Assembly (NCBI GenBank): GCA_034433995.1
Contig: DAOTZU010000088.1
Location: 1 to 17,959, forward strand
From: DAOTZU01 sp034433995
GTDB taxonomy: Bacteria > Chloroflexota > Anaerolineae > UBA1429
DNA length: 17,959 nucleotides
Direction of reading: 5' to 3'
The notes under the pieces are model-generated. The model did no database searches, was not told where the DNA came from, and worked only from the letters and a program-made list of their open reading frames with translations. Positions 7,409 to 14,803 of the stretch are shown piece after piece. Every line of letters begins with the position of its first letter. The stretch's first letter is position 1. The position numbers were made by a program, and so were the translations under genes.

Positions 7409-7442
7409 AGACCTGACAGGTCTTCCGAGACCTGTCAGGTCT
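7409..7442. repeat. Self-complementary pair of 15-bp palindromes
   Basis: AGACCTGACAGGTCT (7409-7423), TCCG, then AGACCTGTCAGGTCT (7428-7442). Each half is a 7-bp perfect palindrome around one central base, and the halves are exact reverse complements of each other. The whole can fold into one 15-bp stem with a 4-nt loop or into two small hairpins. It sits between the divergent promoters of mtnP and ssrA. It resembles short dispersed intergenic palindromic elements rather than an intrinsic terminator, because no U-tract follows on either strand. Confidence 0.75.
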
Positions 7443-7464
7443 GGAAGGGTCTGGGGGCGGCGAT

Positions 7465-7493
7465 TTGGCGAAAGTTATGTCTTGTGCTATACT
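7465..7493 (+). promoter_or_regulatory. Promoter of ssrA
   Basis: -35 TTGGCG (7465-7470), a 17-bp spacer and -10 TATACT (7488-7493) preceded by TGC, giving an extended -10. Transcription would start about 7500, just before the mature tmRNA 5' end at 7504. This is a strong layout, as expected for a stable RNA. Confidence 0.75.
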
Positions 7494-7503
7494 GACTTTA
7501 CTT

Positions 7504-7900
7504 GGGGATGACAGGCTTCGACAGGGAGGGCTGGTCAGCGATTGCAAGCCGAGGCGCCTCACCCTCGTTAATCAGGGGCAAATGACAAGTGCCAACAACA
7601 CTTACGCTCCGGCCTATGCCCTCGCTGCCTAAGGGCAGCTAAGGCAAAAGCCAAACTGACCGACTGAGGTCGGTCACGTCTGCTTCCGCACTTGCTCCCG
7701 AGAGGGCGGAAGCGGGCGAGGACAAAATCGGGATGCGGCCCACGTGACGCCGATGGCGGGAGCCCAAGATCCATCGGCTGGTAGGTTCAGGACTCTGTCG
7801 GTCGAGGCCGAGCCTACGAGAATCTAAGGACCGACTAAGCTTGTAGCACATCTCTGGCCGAACTTCTTGGACGCGGGTTCGATTCCCGCCATCTCCACCA
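7504..7900 (+). ncRNA. ssrA: tmRNA (transfer-messenger RNA)
   Basis: Acts with SmpB to rescue stalled ribosomes and tag the unfinished protein for proteolysis. The 5' end GGGGATG (7504-7510) pairs with CATCTCC (7890-7896) to form the acceptor stem (one G-U pair), followed by A and an encoded CCA (7898-7900). The 5' GACAGGCTTCGAC region is the conserved D-arm-like signature. The T-arm is GCGGG/CCCGC (7873-7877 and 7885-7889) with loop TTCGATT. The tag reading frame most likely resumes at GCC 7591 and ends with TAA 7630-7632, encoding ANNTYAPAYALAA with the usual ALAA degradation signal. Length of 397 nt is in the normal one-piece range. A terminator follows directly. The resume codon is inferred from tag length and the AAC that follows GCC. 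Confidence 0.97.
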
Positions 7901-7902
7901 AA

Positions 7903-7938
7903 AAAGGCCCGCCGGGCTCTCTAGCTCGGCGGGCCTTT
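7903..7938. terminator. Bidirectional intrinsic terminator between ssrA and the SDR gene
   Basis: A perfect 12-bp stem AAAGGCCCGCCG (7903-7914) with CGGCGGGCCTTT (7927-7938) and a 12-nt loop. It starts 3 nt after the encoded CCA of ssrA. On the plus strand only TTT closes it. On the minus strand the run is TTTTTT (7900-7905), so it may serve the minus-strand SDR operon even better. Confidence 0.85.
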
Positions 7939-8048
7939 CTGCTTCAGTGGCCGATGCGCAAGAGGTGCCCCTCGGCCGGCGGCCCCGCCCAGTAGCTGAT
8001 GGGAAAGAAACGCTGGTCTGCCACCGTCGTTCCTCGGCTAGCTTTACC

Positions 8049-8822
8049 TTACCATATGGTGTAGCCGCCATCAATGACGATGGTGGTGCCGGTGATATAG
8101 CTGGAGGCCTCCGCGGCCAAAAAGACAGCCAACGGCCCCAGCTCCTCCGGCTCGCCGGGGCGCTTCATGGGGATGGCCTCGATCCACACACCGCCGTACT
8201 GGGGATCATCGAAGAAGGGCTTGGCCATGGCCGTGCCCATGTACCCCGGCGCGATGGCGTTGACGCGGATGTTGTAGGGCGCCCATTCGGCGGCTAGCGA
8301 CTTGGTCAGGTGGATCACCGCCGCCTTGGAGGCATTGTAGGAGGCCTGGGCCTGGGGCCGGTTGACGATCAGCCCCGACATGGAGGCGATGTTGATGATG
8401 CGCCCGCGACGCTGCCGGATCATGTAGCGCCCCACTGCCTGGCAACAGAAGAACAATCCGTTGAGATTGACGTCCATCACCCGGCGCCAATCTTCCTCGC
8501 TCACCTCTTCCGCCGCACCCCACTTGACGATGCCGGCGTTGTTCATCAGAAAATCAATGCGGCCGAACTCGGCCATCACCTTATCGGCCATGGCCTGGAC
8601 GCTGGCCCTCTGGCTGACGTCCGTGGGGATGAAAAGGGCCCGACGCCCTTTGGCCTCAATTTCGCGGGCCGTCTCGGGGCCGGTCTGCGGGTTGAGTTCC
8701 GCGACCACAATATCCGCGCCGGCCTCGGCAAAGGCGTGGCAGAACACCTTGCCCAGTCCCTGTCCCCCGCCGGTGACGATGCCCACCTGTCCGGCCAGGG
8801 AGAATTTGTCCAAGATCGTCAT
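8049..8822 (-). CDS. Short-chain dehydrogenase/reductase (SDR, classical type)
   Basis: A cytoplasmic NAD(P)-dependent oxidoreductase of 257 residues with the Rossmann fold. The cofactor motif TGGGQGLG is at 17-24, NNAG at 94-97, and the catalytic residues are S149, Y162 and K166 (YNASK). After the second beta strand the residues VVAELN place a negative charge where NADP-dependent enzymes usually have a basic residue, so NAD may be preferred. Substrate cannot be told from sequence; relatives include sugar, polyol and 3-oxoacyl reductases. The ATG at 8822 has a full AGGAGG-type site 6 nt upstream, so the longer in-frame start at 8870 was not used. It lies 58 nt after the stop of the subtilase gene on the same strand and is probably the last gene of the glycosyltransferase-subtilase-SDR unit. 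Confidence 0.92.
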   Translation of the reverse strand: MTILDKFSLAGQVGIVTGGGQGLGKVFCHAFAEAGADIVVAELNPQTGPETAREIEAKGRRALFIPTDVSQRASVQAMADKVMAEFGRIDFLMNNAGIVKWGAAEEVSEEDWRRVMDVNLNGLFFCCQAVGRYMIRQRRGRIINIASMSGLIVNRPQAQASYNASKAAVIHLTKSLAAEWAPYNIRVNAIAPGYMGTAMAKPFFDDPQYGGVWIEAIPMKRPGEPEELGPLAVFLAAEASSYITGTTIVIDGGYTIW

Positions 8823-8880
8823 TCTCTCACCTCCTGTGTGATATCCAGCGAGTTGTTCCGGCTCGCGCACGTGGATGGCC

Positions 8881-11800
8881 TCATTTGTGGATCAAAGGCA
8901 GGCTTATCCTGCCGCCCACATAGGTTCGCGCGCTGCGGGTGAAGGTAAGCCCGCCCAGGGTGAACTCGGCGGTGGCAACGATCTCGCTCCTGAGGGGCGT
9001 CTCGGCACGAATGCGCACCCGCAACTCTGAGAGGTGGGTCGCCCCGGCGGGGATGGTGCCCGACCAGGTCAACGCATTGTTGGCCCAGTTGCCGCCGGTG
9101 TGGGAGATGTACTCCGTTCCGGCGGGGAGCGGCAGCCGCACGCTCAGTTGCAGTGGCGCGCCTGTGCTATTGCGCGCGCGCACCTCGTAGCGGATCTCTT
9201 GGCCGGGTAGCGCGTTGGCCGGTCGGGCCAAAAGATCCGAGCCTCCGGCCTCGGTCACGATGACCTCGCCCTGGGCCACGGCCTTGTGTCCCAAGGCGTC
9301 GGTGGCCTCAACCCACAGCGGATAACGGCCCGGCGCAGCAAAGGTGAGGCTGATCCACGGTTCGGCGCTTTCCACCAGGCGCGCGGATTCCCCCGTGCCG
9401 ATACGCCAGCGGTAGCGCGCGATGGACGCCCCCGCCGAGGAACGCGCACTACAGGTGATCCGGATGAGGGTATGGAGTGTAGCGACGCTATCCTGCACCG
9501 TGATGGTCACCTGGTCCAGCAGCCAGGCCAGAGCGCGCTGCAAAAGCTGGGCCCGGGAGGTGCTGCCGGGGTTGTTATTGACCCCCTCCAGCCCAAAGGC
9601 CAAGTATACCGTGCGGTAGGGGATGCGCAACGTCTGGCGCTCCAGGGTCGGCTCGTCGCCTTTGGCCACGCCCACGTACCCGGCGCCGACGGGAGTTCCG
9701 GCGATGGCCATGAGCAGGGGCTGCACCAGGTCGGCATCGCCGCCATCCTGCAGGCCGCCGACGCCGATCTCGTCCACCGAGACTTGGTTGCCGGCGCCAT
9801 CGCCCACCGCGCCCAGGTCAAGCATGATGGCAGCCAAGAAGGATCCGGGCACCCCCACCACCGAAGGACGGGCCGGCGGCGGCCGGTTGCCGGCGCCGGC
9901 AGGATCGAACAGGCTGCCTTGCAGCCAGTGGGCGCCGAGGTAGTGGTGGTAAAGGATGGCCCTGCCCCAGGTAGGATCGGGATCGGGGTTGACATCGCTG
10001 GCCTCGGCCAAGTTTTGCCCGATGGCGAGAAGGCGCCCGCCTCCATCCAAATAGGCCGCGAGGATCTGCAGGTCCACGGCGGTGAGGGGCGTGGAGACCA
10101 GATAATAGCCATCGGGGTTGCGGTTATCCCCCGTGAGCCAGATCACCGCCTCGTACTGTTGCAGAACTTCCAGGTTGGGGATCGTTTGGCGGTTCCCCCA
10201 GCGGGCATCGGCATCCCACACATCGTAAGAGATCCCCAAATCGTTCAAGGCGGCGGTGACATACGGGGCATAATCCCTGTAGGCCTCAAAGGCAGAGAAA
10301 TCGTTATCCAAGAGCAACACCCGCGCCGTCTTGAGGGGCGGCTGCACATGGACCCAGATGGGCACATGGATCTCGATCTCGCCGCTGTGCCAGGCGAGGT
10401 CCGCGACCAGATCGCCCAAGGGAGCCTGGGGCAACACATTTACGTTGATGGCCACCTGCACGATGCCCCACGGAGGGAGGTTCACCGTGGGCGCGCTGAT
10501 CTGCAGGCCGAAATCGCTTTGCACGCTGGGGGTGAAGGGGCGCGAGGCGCCGGTGGTGCGGGTGTCGCGCAGATCGAGGAACACACGGTAGCTTCCGCCG
10601 GGCACGGCCTGGGGAAGCGCAATGCTCGCCGGCAGACACAGCAAACTTGCCGAGACGACCCGCGCCAGAGAGACGAGCCCGGCTCCGCGCTGAAGCACGC
10701 CGGCGGGGGCCGAGGAGGCGGGCGCGCTGCGCAAATCCTGCCAGCGCGCCGTGCTCATCAGGGCGGCCTTGATCTGGTCATGGTTCCAGTTGGGGTGTGC
10801 TTGAAGCAGTAGCGCCGCCGCCCCGGCCACATGGGCACAGGCCACACTCGTCCCGCTGAGCTGGGCGTAAGCCGCCGCGCCCTGCCCAGGATCGTGAAAG
10901 GCCGCCAGAACCGCCTCGCCCGGCGCGATGAGGTCGGGCTTCAAAGTGCGGGCAAAGGCAGGCCCACGGCCGCTGAAGGAAGAGATCACGTCGGTGGGGG
11001 AGGCGACCAAGCGCCCGCCGGGATCCAGGCGCAGCGTAGCATCCGGGTATTGAGCCAACCAGGCCAGCAGGTTACGCCCAAAGGTGCGCGAGACCATCAC
11101 CGCCGGAATGGTGATCTCGCCGGGGGCGCAATGGCTGCCGGCGCAGGCCATCTCCTCCGGGGTGTCGTCGGTATCGTAAATGACGACCGCCACCGCGCCG
11201 GCGAGCTGCGCGTGATACACCTTATCGGCAAAGGTGCAGCCGCCCCGCTCGATCACGGCGATCTTGCCGGCCAAGGAGTTGGCGGGAAGCGGCTGGCAAG
11301 CGGTGGTGCTGCCGCCAGGGACCACCGAGGCCACGTCGGCATAGGGATAGGGGCCGATGGGAATGGTGATCTGGGGCCCAAAGAGCGCTCTGGCGAAAGG
11401 CTGTCCCTGGAGATTCGCCAGCACCGGCGCAGGGCCCGTCACATCGGCCAGGTCGTAGGCGATGTATTGTGCCTTGCTGCTGGAGCCAACGGTGATGACC
11501 CGCTCGAGGCCGCCGGGGATCAGGCTGGCCGAGGCATAACCCGGCCCTTTGTTGCCCGCCGCGGCCACCACAACGCAGCCGGCCTTGATGGCCATCTCCA
11601 AGGCCTCGGCCTCTGGCGCGGATGCAGGGGAGCGGGGCGTGGCGTTGGCCCAGCCCAAGCAGAGGATGTTGGCCCCGTCGGCCACGGCATCTTCCAGAGC
11701 CCGCAAAATCTCGGCGGTATAGGCCACCTCGGGGCGGTCGGCGGCGGTGGGATAAAAGATGCGATAGTTCATCAGCCAGGCCCTGGGGGCGACCCCGGAG

Positions 11801-12630
11801 ATGGGTTGGCCTAGCCCTTTGTACGTCGCAGTGATGGGGTTGCCTGCGGCGATGGCGGCCAGATGGGTGCCGTGTCCTGAGCCCAAGGCGCCGGGGATGG
11901 GCGTCTCCTCCCCCACCAACGGAGGATCGGCAGGGTGAAAATAGGCGCGCGCGGCGATCACCTTGGCCGTGGTGTAGCGCGTGTCGCCCTTGGGGTACCC
12001 TTGGGGATAGGCGAACCCTTGCCCGCTCAGCATGGGGTGGTTGATGGCGATGCCGCTATCCAGGAGGGCGATTTTGATCCCCTGGCCGGCCTGGCCGCTC
12101 CCGCCGAGCTGGTCCCACATGGCCTCGGCGCCGATGGCCGGCAGGCTGGCATAGAGGGTGGGCTGATAAACGGTCTCGGTGTAGACGGCGCTCACACCGG
12201 GGAGGGCGCGCAACGCCTCCAGGGTAGCGGGCGTGGCCTGGGGCAGACGCACGGCCAAACCGTTGAACAGGATCTGATAAGTGCCCTCGATGCTGGCCTG
12301 AGGGAAGGCGCGCCCAATGGTTTGGATGGCGTGGTGTTGCTCCTCCTGCAAGAGGGCTTGTTGGCGCTGCAGGCCCGGTTCCGCCAGGGTGGGAACCTCT
12401 GAAAACGCGCGCACCGTGGAGGCCGTCACCCAGTGCATCAGGGGGGGCTGGACAAGACGCACGATGACGCGCGCCCCAGGCGAGGATGCCTCTCCCGCCG
12501 AGGGCGTCACCTGCGCGCTTTGGGCCGATCCTCGGCCGGGCACCAGCGCGAAAAACATCAGCAGCAGGAGCGCGAGATGGGAGCCCAGGGTCCGGCGGGA
12601 GCGGGTCACGCGCAAGGGATGTGGCATCAT
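8881..12630 (-). CDS. Large secreted subtilase (S8 family) with PA, ThuA/amidotransferase-like and PKD-like domains
   Basis: An exported protease of 1249 residues. Signal peptide 1-36 (cleavage GSA-Q), then an I9-type propeptide region (about 52-160). The S8 triad is D191 (LLDSGI), H253 (GSGHGTHLA) and S595 (GTSVACAHVAG), with oxyanion N360 (AAGNKGPG). A protease-associated domain (about 410-530) is inserted before the serine, as in C5a-peptidase-like enzymes. Beyond it come an Ig-like region (about 650-765), a ThuA or class I amidotransferase-like domain (about 767-1040), a PKD-like domain (about 1041-1125) and a DUF11-like beta domain ending in RISLPLIHK. The usual GTSMAxPHVAG motif has V, C and A in place of M, x and P. 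Two ATGs are adjacent; the first has GAGG 7 nt upstream. It follows the glycosyltransferase gene by 50 nt. It probably degrades extracellular proteins or peptides. Confidence 0.93.
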   Translation of the reverse strand: MMPHPLRVTRSRRTLGSHLALLLLMFFALVPGRGSAQSAQVTPSAGEASSPGARVIVRLVQPPLMHWVTASTVRAFSEVPTLAEPGLQRQQALLQEEQHHAIQTIGRAFPQASIEGTYQILFNGLAVRLPQATPATLEALRALPGVSAVYTETVYQPTLYASLPAIGAEAMWDQLGGSGQAGQGIKIALLDSGIAINHPMLSGQGFAYPQGYPKGDTRYTTAKVIAARAYFHPADPPLVGEETPIPGALGSGHGTHLAAIAAGNPITATYKGLGQPISGVAPRAWLMNYRIFYPTAADRPEVAYTAEILRALEDAVADGANILCLGWANATPRSPASAPEAEALEMAIKAGCVVVAAAGNKGPGYASASLIPGGLERVITVGSSSKAQYIAYDLADVTGPAPVLANLQGQPFARALFGPQITIPIGPYPYADVASVVPGGSTTACQPLPANSLAGKIAVIERGGCTFADKVYHAQLAGAVAVVIYDTDDTPEEMACAGSHCAPGEITIPAVMVSRTFGRNLLAWLAQYPDATLRLDPGGRLVASPTDVISSFSGRGPAFARTLKPDLIAPGEAVLAAFHDPGQGAAAYAQLSGTSVACAHVAGAAALLLQAHPNWNHDQIKAALMSTARWQDLRSAPASSAPAGVLQRGAGLVSLARVVSASLLCLPASIALPQAVPGGSYRVFLDLRDTRTTGASRPFTPSVQSDFGLQISAPTVNLPPWGIVQVAINVNVLPQAPLGDLVADLAWHSGEIEIHVPIWVHVQPPLKTARVLLLDNDFSAFEAYRDYAPYVTAALNDLGISYDVWDADARWGNRQTIPNLEVLQQYEAVIWLTGDNRNPDGYYLVSTPLTAVDLQILAAYLDGGGRLLAIGQNLAEASDVNPDPDPTWGRAILYHHYLGAHWLQGSLFDPAGAGNRPPPARPSVVGVPGSFLAAIMLDLGAVGDGAGNQVSVDEIGVGGLQDGGDADLVQPLLMAIAGTPVGAGYVGVAKGDEPTLERQTLRIPYRTVYLAFGLEGVNNNPGSTSRAQLLQRALAWLLDQVTITVQDSVATLHTLIRITCSARSSAGASIARYRWRIGTGESARLVESAEPWISLTFAAPGRYPLWVEATDALGHKAVAQGEVIVTEAGGSDLLARPANALPGQEIRYEVRARNSTGAPLQLSVRLPLPAGTEYISHTGGNWANNALTWSGTIPAGATHLSELRVRIRAETPLRSEIVATAEFTLGGLTFTRSARTYVGGRISLPLIHK

Positions 12631-12680
12631 GGCCTAACCTCGACAAGAACGCGGCCAGGGGCCGCAAGGGGATTTTGTGT

Positions 12681-13937
12681 TTACCAGGGCTGGTACTCGG
12701 CCCAGTATTTGAGGAAGAACGGTTTGGCGGCAGTGAACGCCTCCACGATCTCTTGCACCACCTTTTCACGCTCGGCCGGCGTCATCCCCTCGGTTTGGCG
12801 CATATAGGTTGCTGCGCGCCCGTAGAATAGGGGCAACAAGGCCTCGGCCACCTTATCCGGATCGCCCTCGCCCCGATTATACACAACGGCAAACTCCAAC
12901 GCCACCTGCACCCACAAGGGCAAGGGGAACTCGAATGTTGCCGCGCTGTGAGCGAGGAGGGCCTCCACGGCACCCAGGGTGGAGGGCATCAGCACCTGGC
13001 GCCATTCCTCCAGATAGTGTTTCCGGCCCTGGAGAAAGGAGCGCAACAGCGCGTCCGCGCACGCGGGACAAGGCACTGGTCGATCGGGGCAACGCCCCCC
13101 ATGGAAGGGGACACGTTGCAAGGGTAACTCCTTCTGCCAGATCTTGCGCTGCACGCTGAAGGAACGAAAAAGGGTGCCGATGGTTTGCAGCAGCCGGGCA
13201 TCTTGCAAGAGGCCCGGCTCGCCGCTGGTCTCGCCGCGATAGCCCAAGTCCACCTGCACCACGCGCTTGTTTTCCACCAGAGCCTGGATCATCAGCCAGA
13301 TGTTGATGCCAAACCGGGAGACATCGGTCTCCCAGATATCGTGGCCGGCCATATCGGCAGCCACGTCGCCGGCGATGCAAAACTCGCCGGCCAAAGGCTC
13401 GCGCAGATCGGCGTTGTAAAAGAGCCGCAAGAAGGGATAGGCCAAGTTATCGCTCAATGCCGCGGAATAGGCGCTGCGCTGGTAGCAGGCCACAGCCAGG
13501 TCGTGGCCGCTCAGGATGGGCTGGATCAGGGAGGGGAGCCACTGGGGGGTGATGCCGGGGGCCCGCGCCTCGATGACGGCGCAAGCCTGCACCTCCAGCG
13601 CTGCCGCGGCCTCAAAGATGGCGCGGATGGCCGTCCCCTTGCCCATGGTGCCCACATACACGGTGACCAGCTTTTCCACATTCTCCGGCATGGGCGTCTC
13701 CAGCACGTGGCGGGTGGTGTTATCCGAGGAACCCCCATCGGCGTTCATCACCACCACCCGCTGGCGGGGGAAATAGGTGGCGATGCCTTCGGCCACCGCT
13801 CGTACCACCTCGCCGATGGTGCGTCCGTTGCGGTGGCTAGGGATCCCGATGAGAATATCCGCTGAGCCAATCTCGTGAATACGCGCCCACGCATCATCGC
13901 CCAGCGTAGTCTCATACATCAAGATACCTCTGTCCAT
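12681..13937 (-). CDS. GT2/GT81-like glycosyltransferase (glucosyl-3-phosphoglycerate synthase-like family)
   Basis: A 418-residue cytoplasmic protein with a nucleotide-sugar transferase fold. IGIPSHRNGRTI (30-41) is the typical GT-A start, followed by NADGGSSDN (65-73), MGKGTAIR (98-105), PLAGEFCIAG (181-190) and WETDVSRFGINIWLMIQAL (202-220), the last like the acceptor region of GpgS-type enzymes. The usual DxD metal motif is not obvious: the expected place reads VIEARAPG (121-128). Three cysteines (C283, C290, C293) in a CPDRPVPCPAC stretch could bind a metal. The C-terminal part is helical (about 340-418). ATG at 13937 has GGAGGT 10 nt upstream; ATG at 13919 has AGAGGT 6 nt upstream and is a real alternative. 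Known relatives make compatible solutes such as glucosylglycerate, but the product here is not established. Confidence 0.75.
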   Translation of the reverse strand: MDRGILMYETTLGDDAWARIHEIGSADILIGIPSHRNGRTIGEVVRAVAEGIATYFPRQRVVVMNADGGSSDNTTRHVLETPMPENVEKLVTVYVGTMGKGTAIRAIFEAAAALEVQACAVIEARAPGITPQWLPSLIQPILSGHDLAVACYQRSAYSAALSDNLAYPFLRLFYNADLREPLAGEFCIAGDVAADMAGHDIWETDVSRFGINIWLMIQALVENKRVVQVDLGYRGETSGEPGLLQDARLLQTIGTLFRSFSVQRKIWQKELPLQRVPFHGGRCPDRPVPCPACADALLRSFLQGRKHYLEEWRQVLMPSTLGAVEALLAHSAATFEFPLPLWVQVALEFAVVYNRGEGDPDKVAEALLPLFYGRAATYMRQTEGMTPAEREKVVQEIVEAFTAAKPFFLKYWAEYQPW

Positions 13938-13994
13938 ACGGTGAGCGACCTCCGCTGAAACGAGCTGAGCGAATTTCCGGTATCATATAAGACT

Positions 13995-14003
13995 ATTATA
14001 GCA
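13995..14003 (-). promoter_or_regulatory. Extended -10 promoter of the glycosyltransferase-subtilase-SDR unit
   Basis: On the minus strand TGC TATAAT, a perfect extended -10. No convincing -35 box lies 17 bp upstream. Transcription would start near 13988, leaving a leader of about 50 nt. Confidence 0.6.
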
Positions 14004-14157
14004 CAGAAAAGGCACGCCGCGGAAAATTTCTTCTCCTTCCAAGGGGTTGGTCCGCTGAATTATGTAAAATATGATTTTGTTCCTTTTGCAGCATTCTTGA
14101 GCGGCCAAGTATCTTGCATGAATCTGTGATCCGTTCCGTTGAAGGGTAAAAAAATAC

Positions 14158-14186
14158 TTGACATCAATAAGCAGAAATGATAGAAT
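14158..14186 (+). promoter_or_regulatory. Near-consensus sigma-70 promoter of apt
   Basis: -35 TTGACA (14158-14163, perfect), a 17-bp spacer and -10 TAGAAT (14181-14186, 5 of 6). Transcription would start near 14193. The same pair of hexamers with the same spacing drives the por operon. Confidence 0.85.
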
Positions 14187-14192
14187 AATGTG

Positions 14193-14234
14193 ACACCTAC
14201 GAGCTTCATAGGTGTTGTTTGGTATGCCAACAAC
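14193..14234 (+). promoter_or_regulatory. Two overlapping hairpins in the apt leader
   Basis: First stem: ACACCTA (14193-14199) with TAGGTGT (14209-14215), 9-nt loop. Second stem: GTTG plus TTGG (14214-14222, one bulged T) with CCAACAAC (14227-14234), tetraloop TATG. They share bases 14214-14215, so the full stems compete slightly. The first begins at the predicted transcription start and could instead be a DNA operator palindrome. Confidence 0.5.
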
Positions 14235-14252
14235 ATGACCCTCATCCCACAT

Positions 14253-14257
14253 GGAGG
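14253..14257 (+). promoter_or_regulatory. Shine-Dalgarno site deciding the GTG start of apt
   Basis: GGAGG lies 5 nt before GTG 14263. The in-frame ATG at 14251 has no Shine-Dalgarno sequence upstream and in fact overlaps this site. Confidence 0.6.
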
Positions 14258-14262
14258 CCGCT

Positions 14263-14781
14263 GTGCAAGACCTGGGTAAACTGATCCGAGATGTGCCTAA
14301 TTTTCCGATAGAAGGCATCCTTTTCAAGGATATTACGACCCTTTTACGCGATCCGCAGGCCTTTCGCCAGGCGATTGACGGCCTTGGGGCCCACTACGCG
14401 GGCCAGCAGATTGACCGCGTGGTGGCCATCGAATCTCGCGGTTTTATCATCGGCGCGCCACTGGCCTATAAATTGGGCGCTGGGCTGGTGCCGGTGCGCA
14501 AACCGGGCAAGCTCCCAGCCCAGACGATCAGCGTAGAATATAGCTTGGAATATGGCACGAATACTCTGGAGATGCACCTAGACGCCATCGAGCCGGGCCA
14601 GCGGGTGTTGATCGTGGACGATCTCTTGGCTACCGGCGGTTCGGCCAAGGCAGCCATTGACTTGGTGGAGCGTTTGGGGGGCGTGGTCGTGGGTCTGGCA
14701 TTCCTGGTGGAATTAAAGTTTTTGCGGGGTGTGGAGCGGCTCAAGGGCTATGACGTGTTCTCCCTCATCCAGTATGATTAG
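14263..14781 (+). CDS. apt: Adenine phosphoribosyltransferase
   Basis: 172 residues from the GTG start, close to the usual length of about 170. The cytoplasmic enzyme makes AMP from adenine and PRPP in purine salvage. FPIEGILFKDITTLL near the N-terminus, ESRGFIIGAPLAY, VPVRKPGKLP and LEYGTNTLEMH are classical Apt signatures. The PRPP-binding loop VLIVDDLLATGG is at 115-126. The ATG at 14251 would add four residues but has no ribosome-binding site, whereas GTG has GGAGG 5 nt upstream. The gene has a near-consensus promoter and a short structured leader. The DksA/TraR-like gene follows after 22 nt, so both are probably on one transcript. With MtnP at 6455-7324 the cell can return the adenine of methylthioadenosine to AMP. 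Confidence 0.96.
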   Translation: MQDLGKLIRDVPNFPIEGILFKDITTLLRDPQAFRQAIDGLGAHYAGQQIDRVVAIESRGFIIGAPLAYKLGAGLVPVRKPGKLPAQTISVEYSLEYGTNTLEMHLDAIEPGQRVLIVDDLLATGGSAKAAIDLVERLGGVVVGLAFLVELKFLRGVERLKGYDVFSLIQYD

Positions 14782-14803
14782 CCCACCGGCAGGAGATGTG
14801 TCC

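Larger units (their letters stand above)
13938..14262. other. AT-rich spacer with divergent promoters
   Basis: A 325-bp stretch without a gene between the glycosyltransferase and apt. It is clearly richer in A and T than its surroundings, especially 14050-14190. It holds the glycosyltransferase promoter (13995-14003), the apt promoter (14158-14186) and the apt leader hairpins (14193-14234). In the middle part (about 14005-14155) I see nothing beyond short AT runs. Confidence 0.7.

Noticed and set aside
7860..7900. A separate tRNA gene
   Set aside because: The T-arm and CCA belong to the tmRNA, whose 5' acceptor half is at 7504-7510; there is no anticodon arm.
7835..8074. Small minus-strand open frames across ssrA and its terminator
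   Set aside because: They run through the tmRNA and its terminator and show no family resemblance or ribosome-binding site.
9286..11814. Two long plus-strand open frames (508 and 327 codons) opposite the subtilase gene
   Set aside because: They are mirror frames of the S8 protease with biased composition and no recognisable domains.
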